Assembly: GCF_036345255.1 (NCBI RefSeq)
Contig: NZ_CP107783.1
Location: 1,178,001-1,242,000, forward strand
From: Streptomyces sp. NBC_00569
Lineage (GTDB): Bacteria; Actinomycetota; Actinomycetes; Streptomycetales; Streptomycetaceae
Direction: 5' to 3'
DNA: 64,000 nt
Part shown: positions 56,154 to 64,000 of the stretch, piece by piece
Layout of the letters: every line of letters begins with the position of its first letter
Numbering within the stretch: the stretch's first letter is position 1
Position numbers and translations under genes: made by a program
The notes under the pieces: model-generated
The model's database searches: none
Seen by the model: only the letters and a program-made list of their open reading frames with translations
Told to the model about the DNA's origin: nothing

Positions 56154-58103
56154 TCAGTGCTGTCCCAGCCCGGCCGCGAATTCCGCGAACCAGGCCAGCA
56201 TGTCGGGGCGGGTCACGGCACCTTCCGCGCTGACCTCGGTGACGCGGGCGCCCTGGAGGATGCGTTTGACGGGGACCTCCAGCTTCTTGCCCGTGAGGGT
56301 GCGGGGCACGGCCTCGATGGGGACGACGGCGTCGGGGACGTGCCGGGGCGACAGGCTGTGCCTGATCGCGCCGACGACCTCGGCACGCAGGGCGTCGTCG
56401 AACCGCTCCCCGTCCGCGGGCACGACGAACAGCGGCATGTAGTAGCGGCCGTCCGGCAGCTCGGCGCCGATGACGAGGCTGTCCGCGATCCGCGTGAGCC
56501 GTTCCACGACGGCGTAGAGGTCGGCGGACCCCATGCGCACGCCCATGCGGTTGAGCGTGGAGTCGGAGCGGCCGGCCACGACGACGGACAGGTCGGGGTC
56601 CATGGTGACCCAGTCGCCGTGCCGCCACACGCCCGGATAGACGTCGAAGTAGCTGCTCCTGTACCGCTCGTCGTCGGGATCGTCGACGAAGCGGAGCGGC
56701 ATCGACGGCAGAGGTGCCGTGACGACGAGTTCGCCCTGCTGCCCCACGAGCGGCTGCCCCGCGGCGTCCCAGGAGGCGAGCGCGACGCCCAGGGACGGGC
56801 CGGAGATCCGGCCCGTACGCACCGGCAGCAGCGGGGAGTCACCGGCGAGCACGGAGCAGATGTCGGTACCGCCGCAGATCGACTGGAGCCGGGCCTTCGG
56901 GGCGAGCCGGTCGCGGACCCAGTGCCAAGTGTTGTCGGGCATCGCCGAGCCGGTCTGCAGAATGGTCCGCAGCGCAGCGAGGTCCGTGGCGGCGGCCGGG
57001 TGAGCCCCGGCCTTCTCCGCGGCGACCAGGTAGGCGGCGCCGACGCCGACCGTCGTGGCACGGGTGCGTTCGGCGATCCGCCAGAGGCCGTTGGCGTCGG
57101 GGTGGGTGGGGCTGCCGTCGTAGAGGACGAGCGTGCTGCCGTGCAGGAGCCCGGCGACCATGAAGTTCCACACCATCCAGCTGGTGGAGGTGTGGAAGAG
57201 ATAGCGGTCGTCGGCGCGCAGGTCCACGCCGAGCCCGAGCGCCTTGAGCAGCTCGACGACGATGCCGCCGTGGCCGTGCACGATTCCCTTCGGGACGCCG
57301 GTGGTGCCGGATGACCAGAGGATCCACAGCGGATGCTCGAACGGGACGTCGGCGTAGTCGAGTTGGGCCTCGCGGTCGGCCATGCCGGACCACTCGTGCT
57401 GCGTCACGTCCGGCCGCTGTGACCATGCCGGTCCGGCGGCGGACGTGTGCAGGCGGTCGACGGCGACGAGGTGGCGGACCGTGGGCAGACCGTCCAGGAT
57501 CTCGGCGATGTGCGGGCGGCGGTCGTACGCCTTGCCGCCGTGGCGGTAGCCGTCCGCGGCCACCAGGACCGTCGGCCGGACCTGGCGCAGCCTGGCGAGC
57601 ACGCTGGGCGTGCCGAACTCGGGTGCGCAGACCGTCCAGGTCGCGCCGACGGCAGCCGTGGCCAGGAGGGCGACCACGGCCTGCGGGACGTTCGGCAGGT
57701 ACCCGGCGACGCAGTCACCGGGGCCGACGCCCATCTCTCGCAGGGCTTCGGCCATGCCCGCCACTTCCCTGGTGAGCCGGTCCCAGGAGATCTCAACAGG
57801 GTCGCCGGTCTCGGTCACGGCGATGAGCGCGGGGCGTTCGTCGGTGGCACGGGCGAGGCACTGCTGCGCGAAATTGAGGCGTGCTCCGGTGAACCAGGTC
57901 GCGCCGGGCATCCTCGCGTCGGCGAGCACCTCGTCGTAGTCGCTGACCGTGTCCAGGCCGTAGAACTCCCACACGGCCGACCAGAAGCCGGGCAGGTCGT
58001 CGGTGCTCCACCGCCACAGCTCGGCGTAGTCGGTGAACGACAGGCCGCGCTCCTGCGCCAACCAGGCCAGGAACTCGGTGATGTTGGAGTTCCGCGCGCT
58101 CAT
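56154..58103 (-). CDS. Acetoacetyl-CoA synthetase
   Basis: 649 aa. ATP-dependent activation of acetoacetate (ANL family). Adenylation motif SSGTTGVPKGIVHGHGG, the FHTSTSWMVWNF and GGTDICSVLAGD segments diagnostic for acetoacetate-CoA ligases, and the C-terminal Lys in RTLTGKKLEVPVK. Last gene of the six-gene operon; its ATG overlaps the hydrolase stop. It fits a pathway where the BKACE enzyme releases acetoacetate. Confidence 0.94.
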   Translation of the reverse strand: MSARNSNITEFLAWLAQERGLSFTDYAELWRWSTDDLPGFWSAVWEFYGLDTVSDYDEVLADARMPGATWFTGARLNFAQQCLARATDERPALIAVTETGDPVEISWDRLTREVAGMAEALREMGVGPGDCVAGYLPNVPQAVVALLATAAVGATWTVCAPEFGTPSVLARLRQVRPTVLVAADGYRHGGKAYDRRPHIAEILDGLPTVRHLVAVDRLHTSAAGPAWSQRPDVTQHEWSGMADREAQLDYADVPFEHPLWILWSSGTTGVPKGIVHGHGGIVVELLKALGLGVDLRADDRYLFHTSTSWMVWNFMVAGLLHGSTLVLYDGSPTHPDANGLWRIAERTRATTVGVGAAYLVAAEKAGAHPAAATDLAALRTILQTGSAMPDNTWHWVRDRLAPKARLQSICGGTDICSVLAGDSPLLPVRTGRISGPSLGVALASWDAAGQPLVGQQGELVVTAPLPSMPLRFVDDPDDERYRSSYFDVYPGVWRHGDWVTMDPDLSVVVAGRSDSTLNRMGVRMGSADLYAVVERLTRIADSLVIGAELPDGRYYMPLFVVPADGERFDDALRAEVVGAIRHSLSPRHVPDAVVPIEAVPRTLTGKKLEVPVKRILQGARVTEVSAEGAVTRPDMLAWFAEFAAGLGQH

Positions 58104-58693
58104 GCCGACACCTTCGGGCCCGTCGTCGCACGGCAGCCGAAGGCCTGGAGGATCTCCAGCGCGTGGGGCCACTCGCCGTAGCCCGAGGCGGGGTTGAGGT
58201 GGCCGACGGGGCCGAGGTCGACGAGGCGGCTGCCCCACGCGTCGGCCAGTTCGGTGACGCGGTCGAAGCGGGCCAGGGGGTCGTTCGTGCTCGCCGCGAC
58301 CACGCTGGGGAACGGCAGCGTGGCGCTCGGCGTCGGCAGCCAGCCGTTGTCACGCAGGGTATGCGGTGCGGGGTGGCCGTCCGGCAGCGGGGTTTCGAAG
58401 TCGGGCGGCGTCGCGAGGAGAGCGCCGCGCACAGGGCGGGTGTGCCGGGCAGCCCAGTGGACGGTGGTGTGCACGCCGGCGCTGTGCGCGACGAGCACGA
58501 CCGGTCCCTCGATGCCGGACACCACGTCGTGCAGAGCGGTGACCTGCGCGTCGCGGCTCAGCCTGAGGTCCGTCAGGGGCGGCACGGTCACGGAACCGGG
58601 GAGGCGGGCGGCGAGGGCCGTCTGCCAGTGGTCGAGGACGTGGTCGCGCAGGCCGGGCACGAGCACGACCGTGGGCGCGGGAACGGGGTTCAT
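58100..58693 (-). CDS. RBBP9/YdeN-type alpha/beta hydrolase
   Basis: 197 aa. Small serine hydrolase with nucleophile VLVAHSAGVHTTVHWA, Asp in STNDPLARFDRV and His in GPVGHLNPASGYGEW, as in RBBP9/YdeN proteins. Coupled on both sides by ATGA overlaps. Might hydrolyse an ester or thioester intermediate of the operon's substrate. Confidence 0.88.
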   Translation of the reverse strand: MNPVPAPTVVLVPGLRDHVLDHWQTALAARLPGSVTVPPLTDLRLSRDAQVTALHDVVSGIEGPVVLVAHSAGVHTTVHWAARHTRPVRGALLATPPDFETPLPDGHPAPHTLRDNGWLPTPSATLPFPSVVAASTNDPLARFDRVTELADAWGSRLVDLGPVGHLNPASGYGEWPHALEILQAFGCRATTGPKVSA

Positions 58694-59955
58694 ATGGAGA
58701 TCTCCGTCTTGTAGAGGGCCGGGGCCGATGCCGAGATGAGGCCCTGGTCGTAGTGGCGTCTGCCGAGGACGAACGCCAGACCCGCCACGACGGCGACGAG
58801 CGGGACCAGGCGGAGCGCGCCGTCCAGGCCCATGCGGTCGGCCAGCATGCCGGTCACCGCGGGGCCGGGCGCCAGGCCCAGCAGACTGTTGGCGAGGGTG
58901 AGCGTCGCCATGGCCGTCGCCGCGACGGCGGCCGGTGTCAGGCTCGCCACCATGGCGGCGGCGGGTCCGGCCGTGGCGTTGGAGAGCAGCGTCCCGGCAC
59001 CCACGAGGAGAAGTTGCGGTATTCCGGGCGGGAGTTGGAACCCGCCGGTGAGCAGGACCAGCGAGCCGAAGCTGCACACGATGGCGACGGTCCACTTGAG
59101 GTGGGGGTTGCTGCGGCCGAGCCGATCACTGACGATGCCGCCGCCGATCATGCCTATCCCGGTGATCAGCGCGAAGCCTCCGGCGGCGAGTCCGGCCTTG
59201 GCGGGCGGCAGGCCGTAGTAGCGGTCGAGGAAGCTGGGCATCCAGGCCAGCAGTGCCATCGTGATGAACATCTGCAGGCCGCTGCCCACATAGGCGCACA
59301 GCACGGACACCGACGAGAACAGCCGGGGTAGCAGTGCCCGTACCGGGCCTCCCGTACCCGGTGCGGGGCCGGTGCCGTGCCCGGCCGGCGCGAGTCTCCG
59401 CTCCGTCACGACGACGCCGTAGACCGCGGCCAGGACCAGCCCGAACAGGCCCATGACGCCGAACGTCCAGCGCCAGCCCATGTGTTGGGCCACCACACCG
59501 CCGATCGACACACCGAGTACGGATCCGAAGGCGCCGCCCGCGATGAAGGCGCCCGACAGCGTGGCCCGCAGGCCCACCGGGAACACGCTCAGCACCACCG
59601 CGATGCCCACGCTCCCGTAGGCCGCCTCGCCGACGCCCACCATGAAACGGCCCAGGAACATCTGGCCGTAGCTCGCGGAGACGGCACAGCCCAGGGTGGC
59701 CAGGCTCCACACCACCGCCGCGAGGACCAGGCTCCTGACCCGGCCCCAGCGGTCCGCGAGCAACGACAGCGGAAAGGTGAGCACGCCGACCATGAGGGCG
59801 ACAATGCCGCTCAGCGACCCCAACTGGGTGTCGGAGAGCAGCCATTCGGCCTTCAGCAGCGGAAACACCGCGTTCAGGACCTGCCGCGACATGTAGTCGG
59901 ACAGCAGGAGCCCGAAGCTGAGGGCGAACACCAGCCACGCGTAGCGACGCGTCAT
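58690..59955 (-). CDS. MFS transporter
   Basis: About 421 aa, 12 TM. LSLLADRWGRVRSL in loop 2-3 and GRFMVGVGEAAYGSVG in TM4 resemble ACS/aromatic-acid-type symporters. ATG at 59955 starts 4 bp after the dioxygenase stop; a GTG at 59976 would add 7 residues. Probable importer for the operon's substrate. Confidence 0.9.
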   Translation of the reverse strand: MTRRYAWLVFALSFGLLLSDYMSRQVLNAVFPLLKAEWLLSDTQLGSLSGIVALMVGVLTFPLSLLADRWGRVRSLVLAAVVWSLATLGCAVSASYGQMFLGRFMVGVGEAAYGSVGIAVVLSVFPVGLRATLSGAFIAGGAFGSVLGVSIGGVVAQHMGWRWTFGVMGLFGLVLAAVYGVVVTERRLAPAGHGTGPAPGTGGPVRALLPRLFSSVSVLCAYVGSGLQMFITMALLAWMPSFLDRYYGLPPAKAGLAAGGFALITGIGMIGGGIVSDRLGRSNPHLKWTVAIVCSFGSLVLLTGGFQLPPGIPQLLLVGAGTLLSNATAGPAAAMVASLTPAAVAATAMATLTLANSLLGLAPGPAVTGMLADRMGLDGALRLVPLVAVVAGLAFVLGRRHYDQGLISASAPALYKTEISI

Positions 59956-59959
59956 CGGC

Positions 59960-60835
59960 TCAGCAGGGCCTGTCACCGGCGATGCCGGCGCGTTCCATCT
60001 TGCGGACAGCGGGCCAGTAGTCCTGGACCGCGTAGTGCTGGGTGGAGCGGTTGTCCCAGAGGGCGACGCTGTTCGGGGTCCAGCGCCAGCGGACCTGGTA
60101 CTCCGGGACGGCCGCCTGGCTCGTGAGGTAGTTGAGCAGGTGGCTCGCGCCGGGCGCGTGGTCCTGGCCGAACCGCACGTTCTCGGGGGTGTGGTGGTTG
60201 ACGAAGTGGGTGGTGAAGGAGTTGACGAAGAGGATCTTCTCGCCGGTCTCGGGGTGGGTGCGCACGACCGGGTGCTCGGCGTCCGGGTAGCGGGCCTTGA
60301 GCTGGTGGCGCTGTTCCGTCGGCATGACCGCGCCGAAGCTCGCCTCGATGCTGTGCCGGGCGCGCAGACCGTCGATCTGGGTGCGGATGTGCTCGGGGAG
60401 CCTGCGGTACGCCTCGGCCATGTTGACCCAGATCGTGTCGCCGCCGACCTCGGGCGTCTCGACGCACCGGAGCAGGGCGCCCATGGGCGGGCGGTCGCGC
60501 CAGGTCGCGTCGCAGTGCAAAGCGTTCTCGTAGTGCTCGGGCTTGCTGTCCAGGTCCTTGTAGATGCGGACGAGGCCGGGGTGGTCGGGGTCGCTGCCGA
60601 GGACCGGGTGGTCCTCCAGCGGGCCGAGGCGGGAGGCGAACCCGACGTGCTCGGCGCGGCTCATGTCCTGGTCGCGCAGGAACAGCACCTTGTGGCGGAG
60701 CAGGAGTTCCTTGATCTCGGCGAAGAGCGCGTCGTCATGGACGGCGTCGCTGAGCTGGACGCCGTGCAGTTCGGCGCCGATGGTGCAGGTCAGCGGATCG
60801 ACCTGGATCCGGGTACGGGCAGCGGTCCGGGGCAT
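59960..60835 (-). CDS. TauD/TfdA family 2-oxoglutarate-dependent dioxygenase
   Basis: 291 aa, Fe(II)/2-oxoglutarate enzyme hydroxylating a C-H next to a leaving or carboxylate group. Facial triad His/Asp in LHCDATWRD (about 107-115) and the distal His in NRSTQHYAV, followed by an Arg for 2-oxoglutarate near the C-terminus. AGGAG before the ATG. Family members act on taurine, 2,4-D, alkyl sulfates or gamma-butyrobetaine; the BKACE context favours a carnitine-like or other acid substrate. Confidence 0.92.
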   Translation of the reverse strand: MPRTAARTRIQVDPLTCTIGAELHGVQLSDAVHDDALFAEIKELLLRHKVLFLRDQDMSRAEHVGFASRLGPLEDHPVLGSDPDHPGLVRIYKDLDSKPEHYENALHCDATWRDRPPMGALLRCVETPEVGGDTIWVNMAEAYRRLPEHIRTQIDGLRARHSIEASFGAVMPTEQRHQLKARYPDAEHPVVRTHPETGEKILFVNSFTTHFVNHHTPENVRFGQDHAPGASHLLNYLTSQAAVPEYQVRWRWTPNSVALWDNRSTQHYAVQDYWPAVRKMERAGIAGDRPC

Positions 60836-60877
60836 GGGTGTTCTCCTGGGGTACGCGGGGAGGGTGGGACGGGTGGC

Positions 60878-61849
60878 TCAGGGGATGAGGACGGACGAGC
60901 CCGTCGTGCGGCCCGCTTCCAGCGTGCGGTGCGCGGTCACGGCGTCCTCGAGGGCGAAGCGCTGGTCGACACGGATCCCGATGCGGCCGGCTGCCACGTG
61001 GCCGAACAGCTCCCCGGCGAGGTCGTCCCGCTCGGCGGGGTCGGCGATGTAGTCGGCCAGCGCCGGACGGGTCACGAACAGTGAGCCGTGCTGGACGAGT
61101 TGCATCGCGTCCAGCGGCGGCACTCCGGACGAGGTGCCGAAGCAGACCAGCAGGCCGCGGCGGCGCAGCGAGGCCATGGAACCGGCGACCGTGTCCTTGC
61201 CGACGCTGTCGAGGACGAGCGGGACACCGGCCCCGTCGGTCAGCTGCCGCACGCGCTCCGCGACGTTCTCCTGCCGGTACAGGATGGTGTGGTCGCAGCC
61301 GTGGGCACGGGCCAGTGCGGCCTTCTCCTCGGTGGAGACGGTCCCGATGACGGTGAGGCCGAGCAGCTTCGCCCACTGGGAGACGATCAGTCCCACGCCG
61401 CCCGCGGCGGCGTGCAACAGGATCGTGTCGCCGGGCTTCAACGGGTGGATGCGGCGCAGCAGGTAGGAGGCGGTGAGGCCGCGCATGGTCATGGCAGCGG
61501 CGGTCTCGAAGTCGATGCCGTCGGGGAGCCGGATCAGGGAGTCGGCGGGCATGACCCGCTCGGAGCTGTACGCGCCGAGCGGGCTGCCGGTGTACGTGAC
61601 ACGGTCGCCCTCGGCGACGTGGGTGACGCCCTGGCCGACGGCCTCGACGACACCGGCGGCCTCGACGCCGATTCCCGCGGGAAGCGGCGCCGGGTACAGA
61701 CCGGTGCGGAAATAGGTGTCGGCGAAGTTGAGGCCGACGGCCTCGTGCCGGACCCGGACCTCGCCGGGGCCGGGGGCGCCGACGGTCACCTGTTCGCGGC
61801 GCAGGACCTCGGGGCCGCCGGTCTCGTGGAAGCGGATGGCGTATGCCAC
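60878..61849 (-). CDS. Quinone oxidoreductase-like zinc-independent MDR protein
   Basis: 323 aa. AYAIRFHETGGPEVLRRE is the QOR/zeta-crystallin N-terminus, and ILLHAAAGGVGLIVSQWAK the NADPH site. Zinc-ligand Cys residues are absent. GTG start with GAGAG 8 nt upstream. Could reduce an enone or quinone intermediate of the operon's pathway. Confidence 0.9.
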   Translation of the reverse strand: MAYAIRFHETGGPEVLRREQVTVGAPGPGEVRVRHEAVGLNFADTYFRTGLYPAPLPAGIGVEAAGVVEAVGQGVTHVAEGDRVTYTGSPLGAYSSERVMPADSLIRLPDGIDFETAAAMTMRGLTASYLLRRIHPLKPGDTILLHAAAGGVGLIVSQWAKLLGLTVIGTVSTEEKAALARAHGCDHTILYRQENVAERVRQLTDGAGVPLVLDSVGKDTVAGSMASLRRRGLLVCFGTSSGVPPLDAMQLVQHGSLFVTRPALADYIADPAERDDLAGELFGHVAAGRIGIRVDQRFALEDAVTAHRTLEAGRTTGSSVLIP

Positions 61850-61859
61850 GGCAATGCTC

Positions 61860-61984
61860 TCTTCGTTCGGGTTGTTCGGCGTGCTGTGTTCGGGGGCGGC
61901 TGTGCTCGTTCGGCTGGATGTGCTGGTTGGGGGTGCTGTGCTTGTTCGGCCGGCTGAGCTTGTTCGGCGGCGACCGGGCCGACG
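61860..61984 (-). repeat. Degenerate CCGAACAAGC-type repeats
   Basis: Between the BKACE and oxidoreductase genes the minus strand repeats CCGAACAAGC(A/T)CAGC-like units at least four times with variation (CCGAACAAG, CCGAACGAGC, CGCCGAACAACC). No start or structure was recognised. Confidence 0.5.
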
Positions 61985-63043
61985 TCAGCCGGCGGTGCCG
62001 CCGAGCATGAAGCCGCGCTGTCCGGGACGCCGGTTGGGCACCATGCCGAGCGCGGCCAGGGTCTGGTCGGTACCGGAGTAGTACTCGCCGATGTGGTAGA
62101 TCTCCTTGGCCTCCGCGCCGTTCGCGATGTCGCGGCCGAGGGTGTCGGCGATGCTGACCATCTGCTCGACCTGCTTCACGGAGCTCATGCGCTCGCCCTT
62201 GCGGGCCCACAGGTTGTCCTCGTTGCCCACGCGGACGTGGACGCCGAGGGCGATGCCGATGGCGTTCATGGGGGCGACGGCGCGCATCGAGGACTCGATG
62301 GTGAGGACGGCGCCGTCGGGGACACGGCGGACGAACTCGATCAGGTCGGCCGGGTGCCGTCCGGAGAACCCGCCGCCGATGGCCACGTAGTTGAGGACCA
62401 GAGGGCCGGTGTACACGCCGCTGCGGATGAGACGCTCGACGGTCTCCAGCTGGGCCAGGGTGGCGAGCTGGAAGTGCGGCTGGATGCCGTTCGCGTGCAG
62501 CCGCTCGAGGTGTTCGAGGTAGAAGTCGGGGCCTGCCTCGACGACCATGTCCCGGTACGCCGCGTAGTAGTCGGGCTTGGCGATGGACGTCCCGGCGAGG
62601 TCGTCGTCGGACATGATCTCGACGATGTTCATCTGGCTGGTGTTGATGGCGATCGTCACCTGGTCGGGCCGCGGGTCGAGTTCGGCCAGCAGGTGGCGGG
62701 TGTCGTAGCTGAGCCACTTCGCCTCGGAGCCCTCGTCCTCGGGGGCGAACGAGATGGATCCGCCGATCTGCAGGACCATGTCCGGGACGGCCTCGCGCAG
62801 CCGCCCGATGAGTTCGTTGAACTTGGACATGCGCTTGGAGCCGTGCCCGTCCAGTTCACGCACGTGGATGTGCAGGACGGTGGCACCGGCGTTGTAGCAG
62901 TCCACGGCGGCCTGGACGTGCTCGTCCATGGTGAGGGGGAGGTCGTCGGCGTCGCCGGGGAGCCACTCGGGGCCGTAGGGAGCGACCTGGATCACCAGCT
63001 TCTGCTGGTTCTCGGGCAGCAGGGAGTCATCGAGGAAGTGCAT
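61985..63043 (-). CDS. Beta-keto acid cleavage enzyme (BKACE, DUF849)
   Basis: 352 aa. Zn-dependent enzyme that condenses a beta-keto acid with acetyl-CoA and cleaves it to acetoacetate plus a new CoA ester. TIM barrel with metal ligands in VLHIHVREL and a conserved TIESSMRAV segment with the third ligand; VLQIGGSISFAPE is the family signature. The ATG at 63043 has AGGAG with 6-nt spacing; another ATG two codons earlier is too close. First gene of the operon. Which beta-keto acid is used cannot be read from sequence. Confidence 0.93.
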   Translation of the reverse strand: MHFLDDSLLPENQQKLVIQVAPYGPEWLPGDADDLPLTMDEHVQAAVDCYNAGATVLHIHVRELDGHGSKRMSKFNELIGRLREAVPDMVLQIGGSISFAPEDEGSEAKWLSYDTRHLLAELDPRPDQVTIAINTSQMNIVEIMSDDDLAGTSIAKPDYYAAYRDMVVEAGPDFYLEHLERLHANGIQPHFQLATLAQLETVERLIRSGVYTGPLVLNYVAIGGGFSGRHPADLIEFVRRVPDGAVLTIESSMRAVAPMNAIGIALGVHVRVGNEDNLWARKGERMSSVKQVEQMVSIADTLGRDIANGAEAKEIYHIGEYYSGTDQTLAALGMVPNRRPGQRGFMLGGTAG

Positions 63044-63216
63044 CGTCATCTCCTGGTACGCGGACGCGCCGGGGGCGGCAGGCCTTGGTGGGCACACCGA
63101 CCCGACTCATGGCTGGCGCAAGGGCCTTGATCGACGGAGCCGAAGTGACCCTTGCGGTACGGCCACGTTAGGAGCGGGTTACACGCGGCGCTTTACCCCA
63201 GGTGACAGGAGACTTG

Positions 63217-64000
63217 TCAGTTGGGGACAGGGCCGGAGGCGGACCGCTGGGCGCGCCACTCGCGGGCGCTGCTGCCGAACTGATCCCGGAACCAGCGGGA
63301 GAAGGCGCTGGGCGCGGAGAAACCCAGGAGCCCGGCGATCTCCGTGAGGGAACGGCTCGGATTCGCCACGAGCTGCTCGGCGAGCTGCGTGCGCGTGGCG
63401 TTGACGAGCGAGGAGAACGTCTCCCCCGACGTGGCGAGGTGCCGGTGGACGGTCCGGCGGTCGACGCCGAGGCTGCCGGCGACCTGTTCGATCGAGCAGC
63501 GCCCCGTCGGCAGCAGTACCTCGATCAGCTCGCGCACCCGGTCGAGCTCGGTGGTGTCCTCGGAGACCGCGATGGAGTCGAAGTACTGCCGGGCGTATCC
63601 GCGCAGCAGGGGATCCGACATCGTATTGGGGGTGTCGAGTTCGGTCGCGTAGAAGACGATGCCGTTGAATTCCTGGTCGAATTCCACTACGGGTCCGAAG
63701 AAACGCCGGTGTGCGGCGGTGTCATGGGGTGCGCCGTGTGAGAAACACACGGACAGTGGCTGCCAGCGGGCGCCGAGGAACACCCGGATAAATCCGTGCA
63801 GCACGCCCACGGCCAGCTCTACGGATTGCCGGGCCTCACGCACCTCGCCGAGCGCGAGGCTCACCTTCAAGGTGGCGAGCCCGTTCGCCTCCGTGAGCCG
63901 GCTGCGCAGCATCTCGTTGTACATGCGCTCTTGGCGCACCAGGAGCTGGACGGCGCTGCGCGTGTCCGGTTCCTCGCGCAGGACGAGGCTGATCGGGCCG
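63217..64000 (-). CDS. AraC family transcriptional regulator (5' part beyond window)
   Basis: At least 260 residues; the frame stays open to the window end. N-terminal Arabinose-binding-like AraC domain (FNGIVFYATELDTPN) and C-terminal HTH_18 (about 100 residues: VAGSLGVDRRTVHRHL, LTEIAGLLGFSAPSAFSRWF). OruR/ArgR-like layout. It reads on the same strand into the BKACE operon, 174 bp from its start, and probably activates it. Confidence 0.9.
   Translation of the reverse strand, partial: GPISLVLREEPDTRSAVQLLVRQERMYNEMLRSRLTEANGLATLKVSLALGEVREARQSVELAVGVLHGFIRVFLGARWQPLSVCFSHGAPHDTAAHRRFFGPVVEFDQEFNGIVFYATELDTPNTMSDPLLRGYARQYFDSIAVSEDTTELDRVRELIEVLLPTGRCSIEQVAGSLGVDRRTVHRHLATSGETFSSLVNATRTQLAEQLVANPSRSLTEIAGLLGFSAPSAFSRWFRDQFGSSAREWRAQRSASGPVPN

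Overview
The window is high-GC actinobacterial DNA with strong third-codon-position GC, AGGAG/GGAGG ribosome sites, many GTG starts and tightly coupled ATGA overlaps. Gene content (GPP34 protein, mutA-mutB-meaB, large secreted subtilase with a TrmB/LuxR-like regulator, small secreted Cys-pair proteins, PucR, DeoR, LacI and AraC regulators) points to Streptomyces or a close relative. No tRNA, rRNA, CRISPR array, origin or integrase was seen.

Positions 1-25,850 form an accretion zone behind an NAD-dependent aldehyde dehydrogenase gene (ald) that enters from the left. The last ~16 codons of ald plus the terminator hairpin behind them occur five times: copy A (fused to ald, 966-1072), B (7737-7823), C (11361-11461), D (21804-21909) and E (25741-25846). 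Copies C, D and E have a CCAAG(A/T)TCCGG(A/T)CC...GGACCA element 107-108 bp upstream of the core. Copies A and B have CGGACCAGCC(A/G)CGGACC 161-163 bp downstream, and in C an IS3-family element sits where that motif is expected. This is the architecture of attL/attR junctions with arm sites, so the zone reads as several islands inserted in succession at the 3' end of ald, each restoring the ald reading frame. No recombinase gene is present.

Island cargo: A-B carries an amide/N-acyl amino acid catabolic operon (MFS permease, M20 amidohydrolase, esterase, amidase) with a divergent two-module Lrp/AsnC regulator. B-C carries small orphan or broken genes and a beta-propeller-like protein. C-D carries the IS plus a LacI-controlled catabolic cluster (AroE-like dehydrogenase, P-loop kinase, KDPG-type aldolase, two Gfo/Idh/MocA oxidoreductases, VOC protein, TIM-barrel isomerase/dehydratase, MHS permease). 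D-E carries a secreted sialidase-fold protein and two small secreted proteins.

From 25.9 kb the sequence looks like ordinary chromosome or metabolic-island DNA: a methyltransferase, an AraC regulator divergent from an amidase, and an epimerase-like protein; a four-carbon acid-sugar cluster (DUF1537 kinase, PdxA2 and DeoR, divergent from AKR, HpcH/HpaI aldolase, 2-hydroxyacid dehydrogenase and an unusual Nramp-fold transporter); a PucR regulator, atypical fold-III PLP decarboxylase and amino-acid permease; methylmalonyl-CoA mutase with its MeaB chaperone; a GPP34 protein; a secreted S8 peptidase with a TrmB/LuxR-like regulator; and a six-gene operon (BKACE, quinone oxidoreductase, TauD dioxygenase, MFS, small hydrolase, acetoacetyl-CoA synthetase) below an AraC regulator cut by the window end. 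The last operon makes sense as a route in which BKACE releases acetoacetate that the synthetase reactivates.
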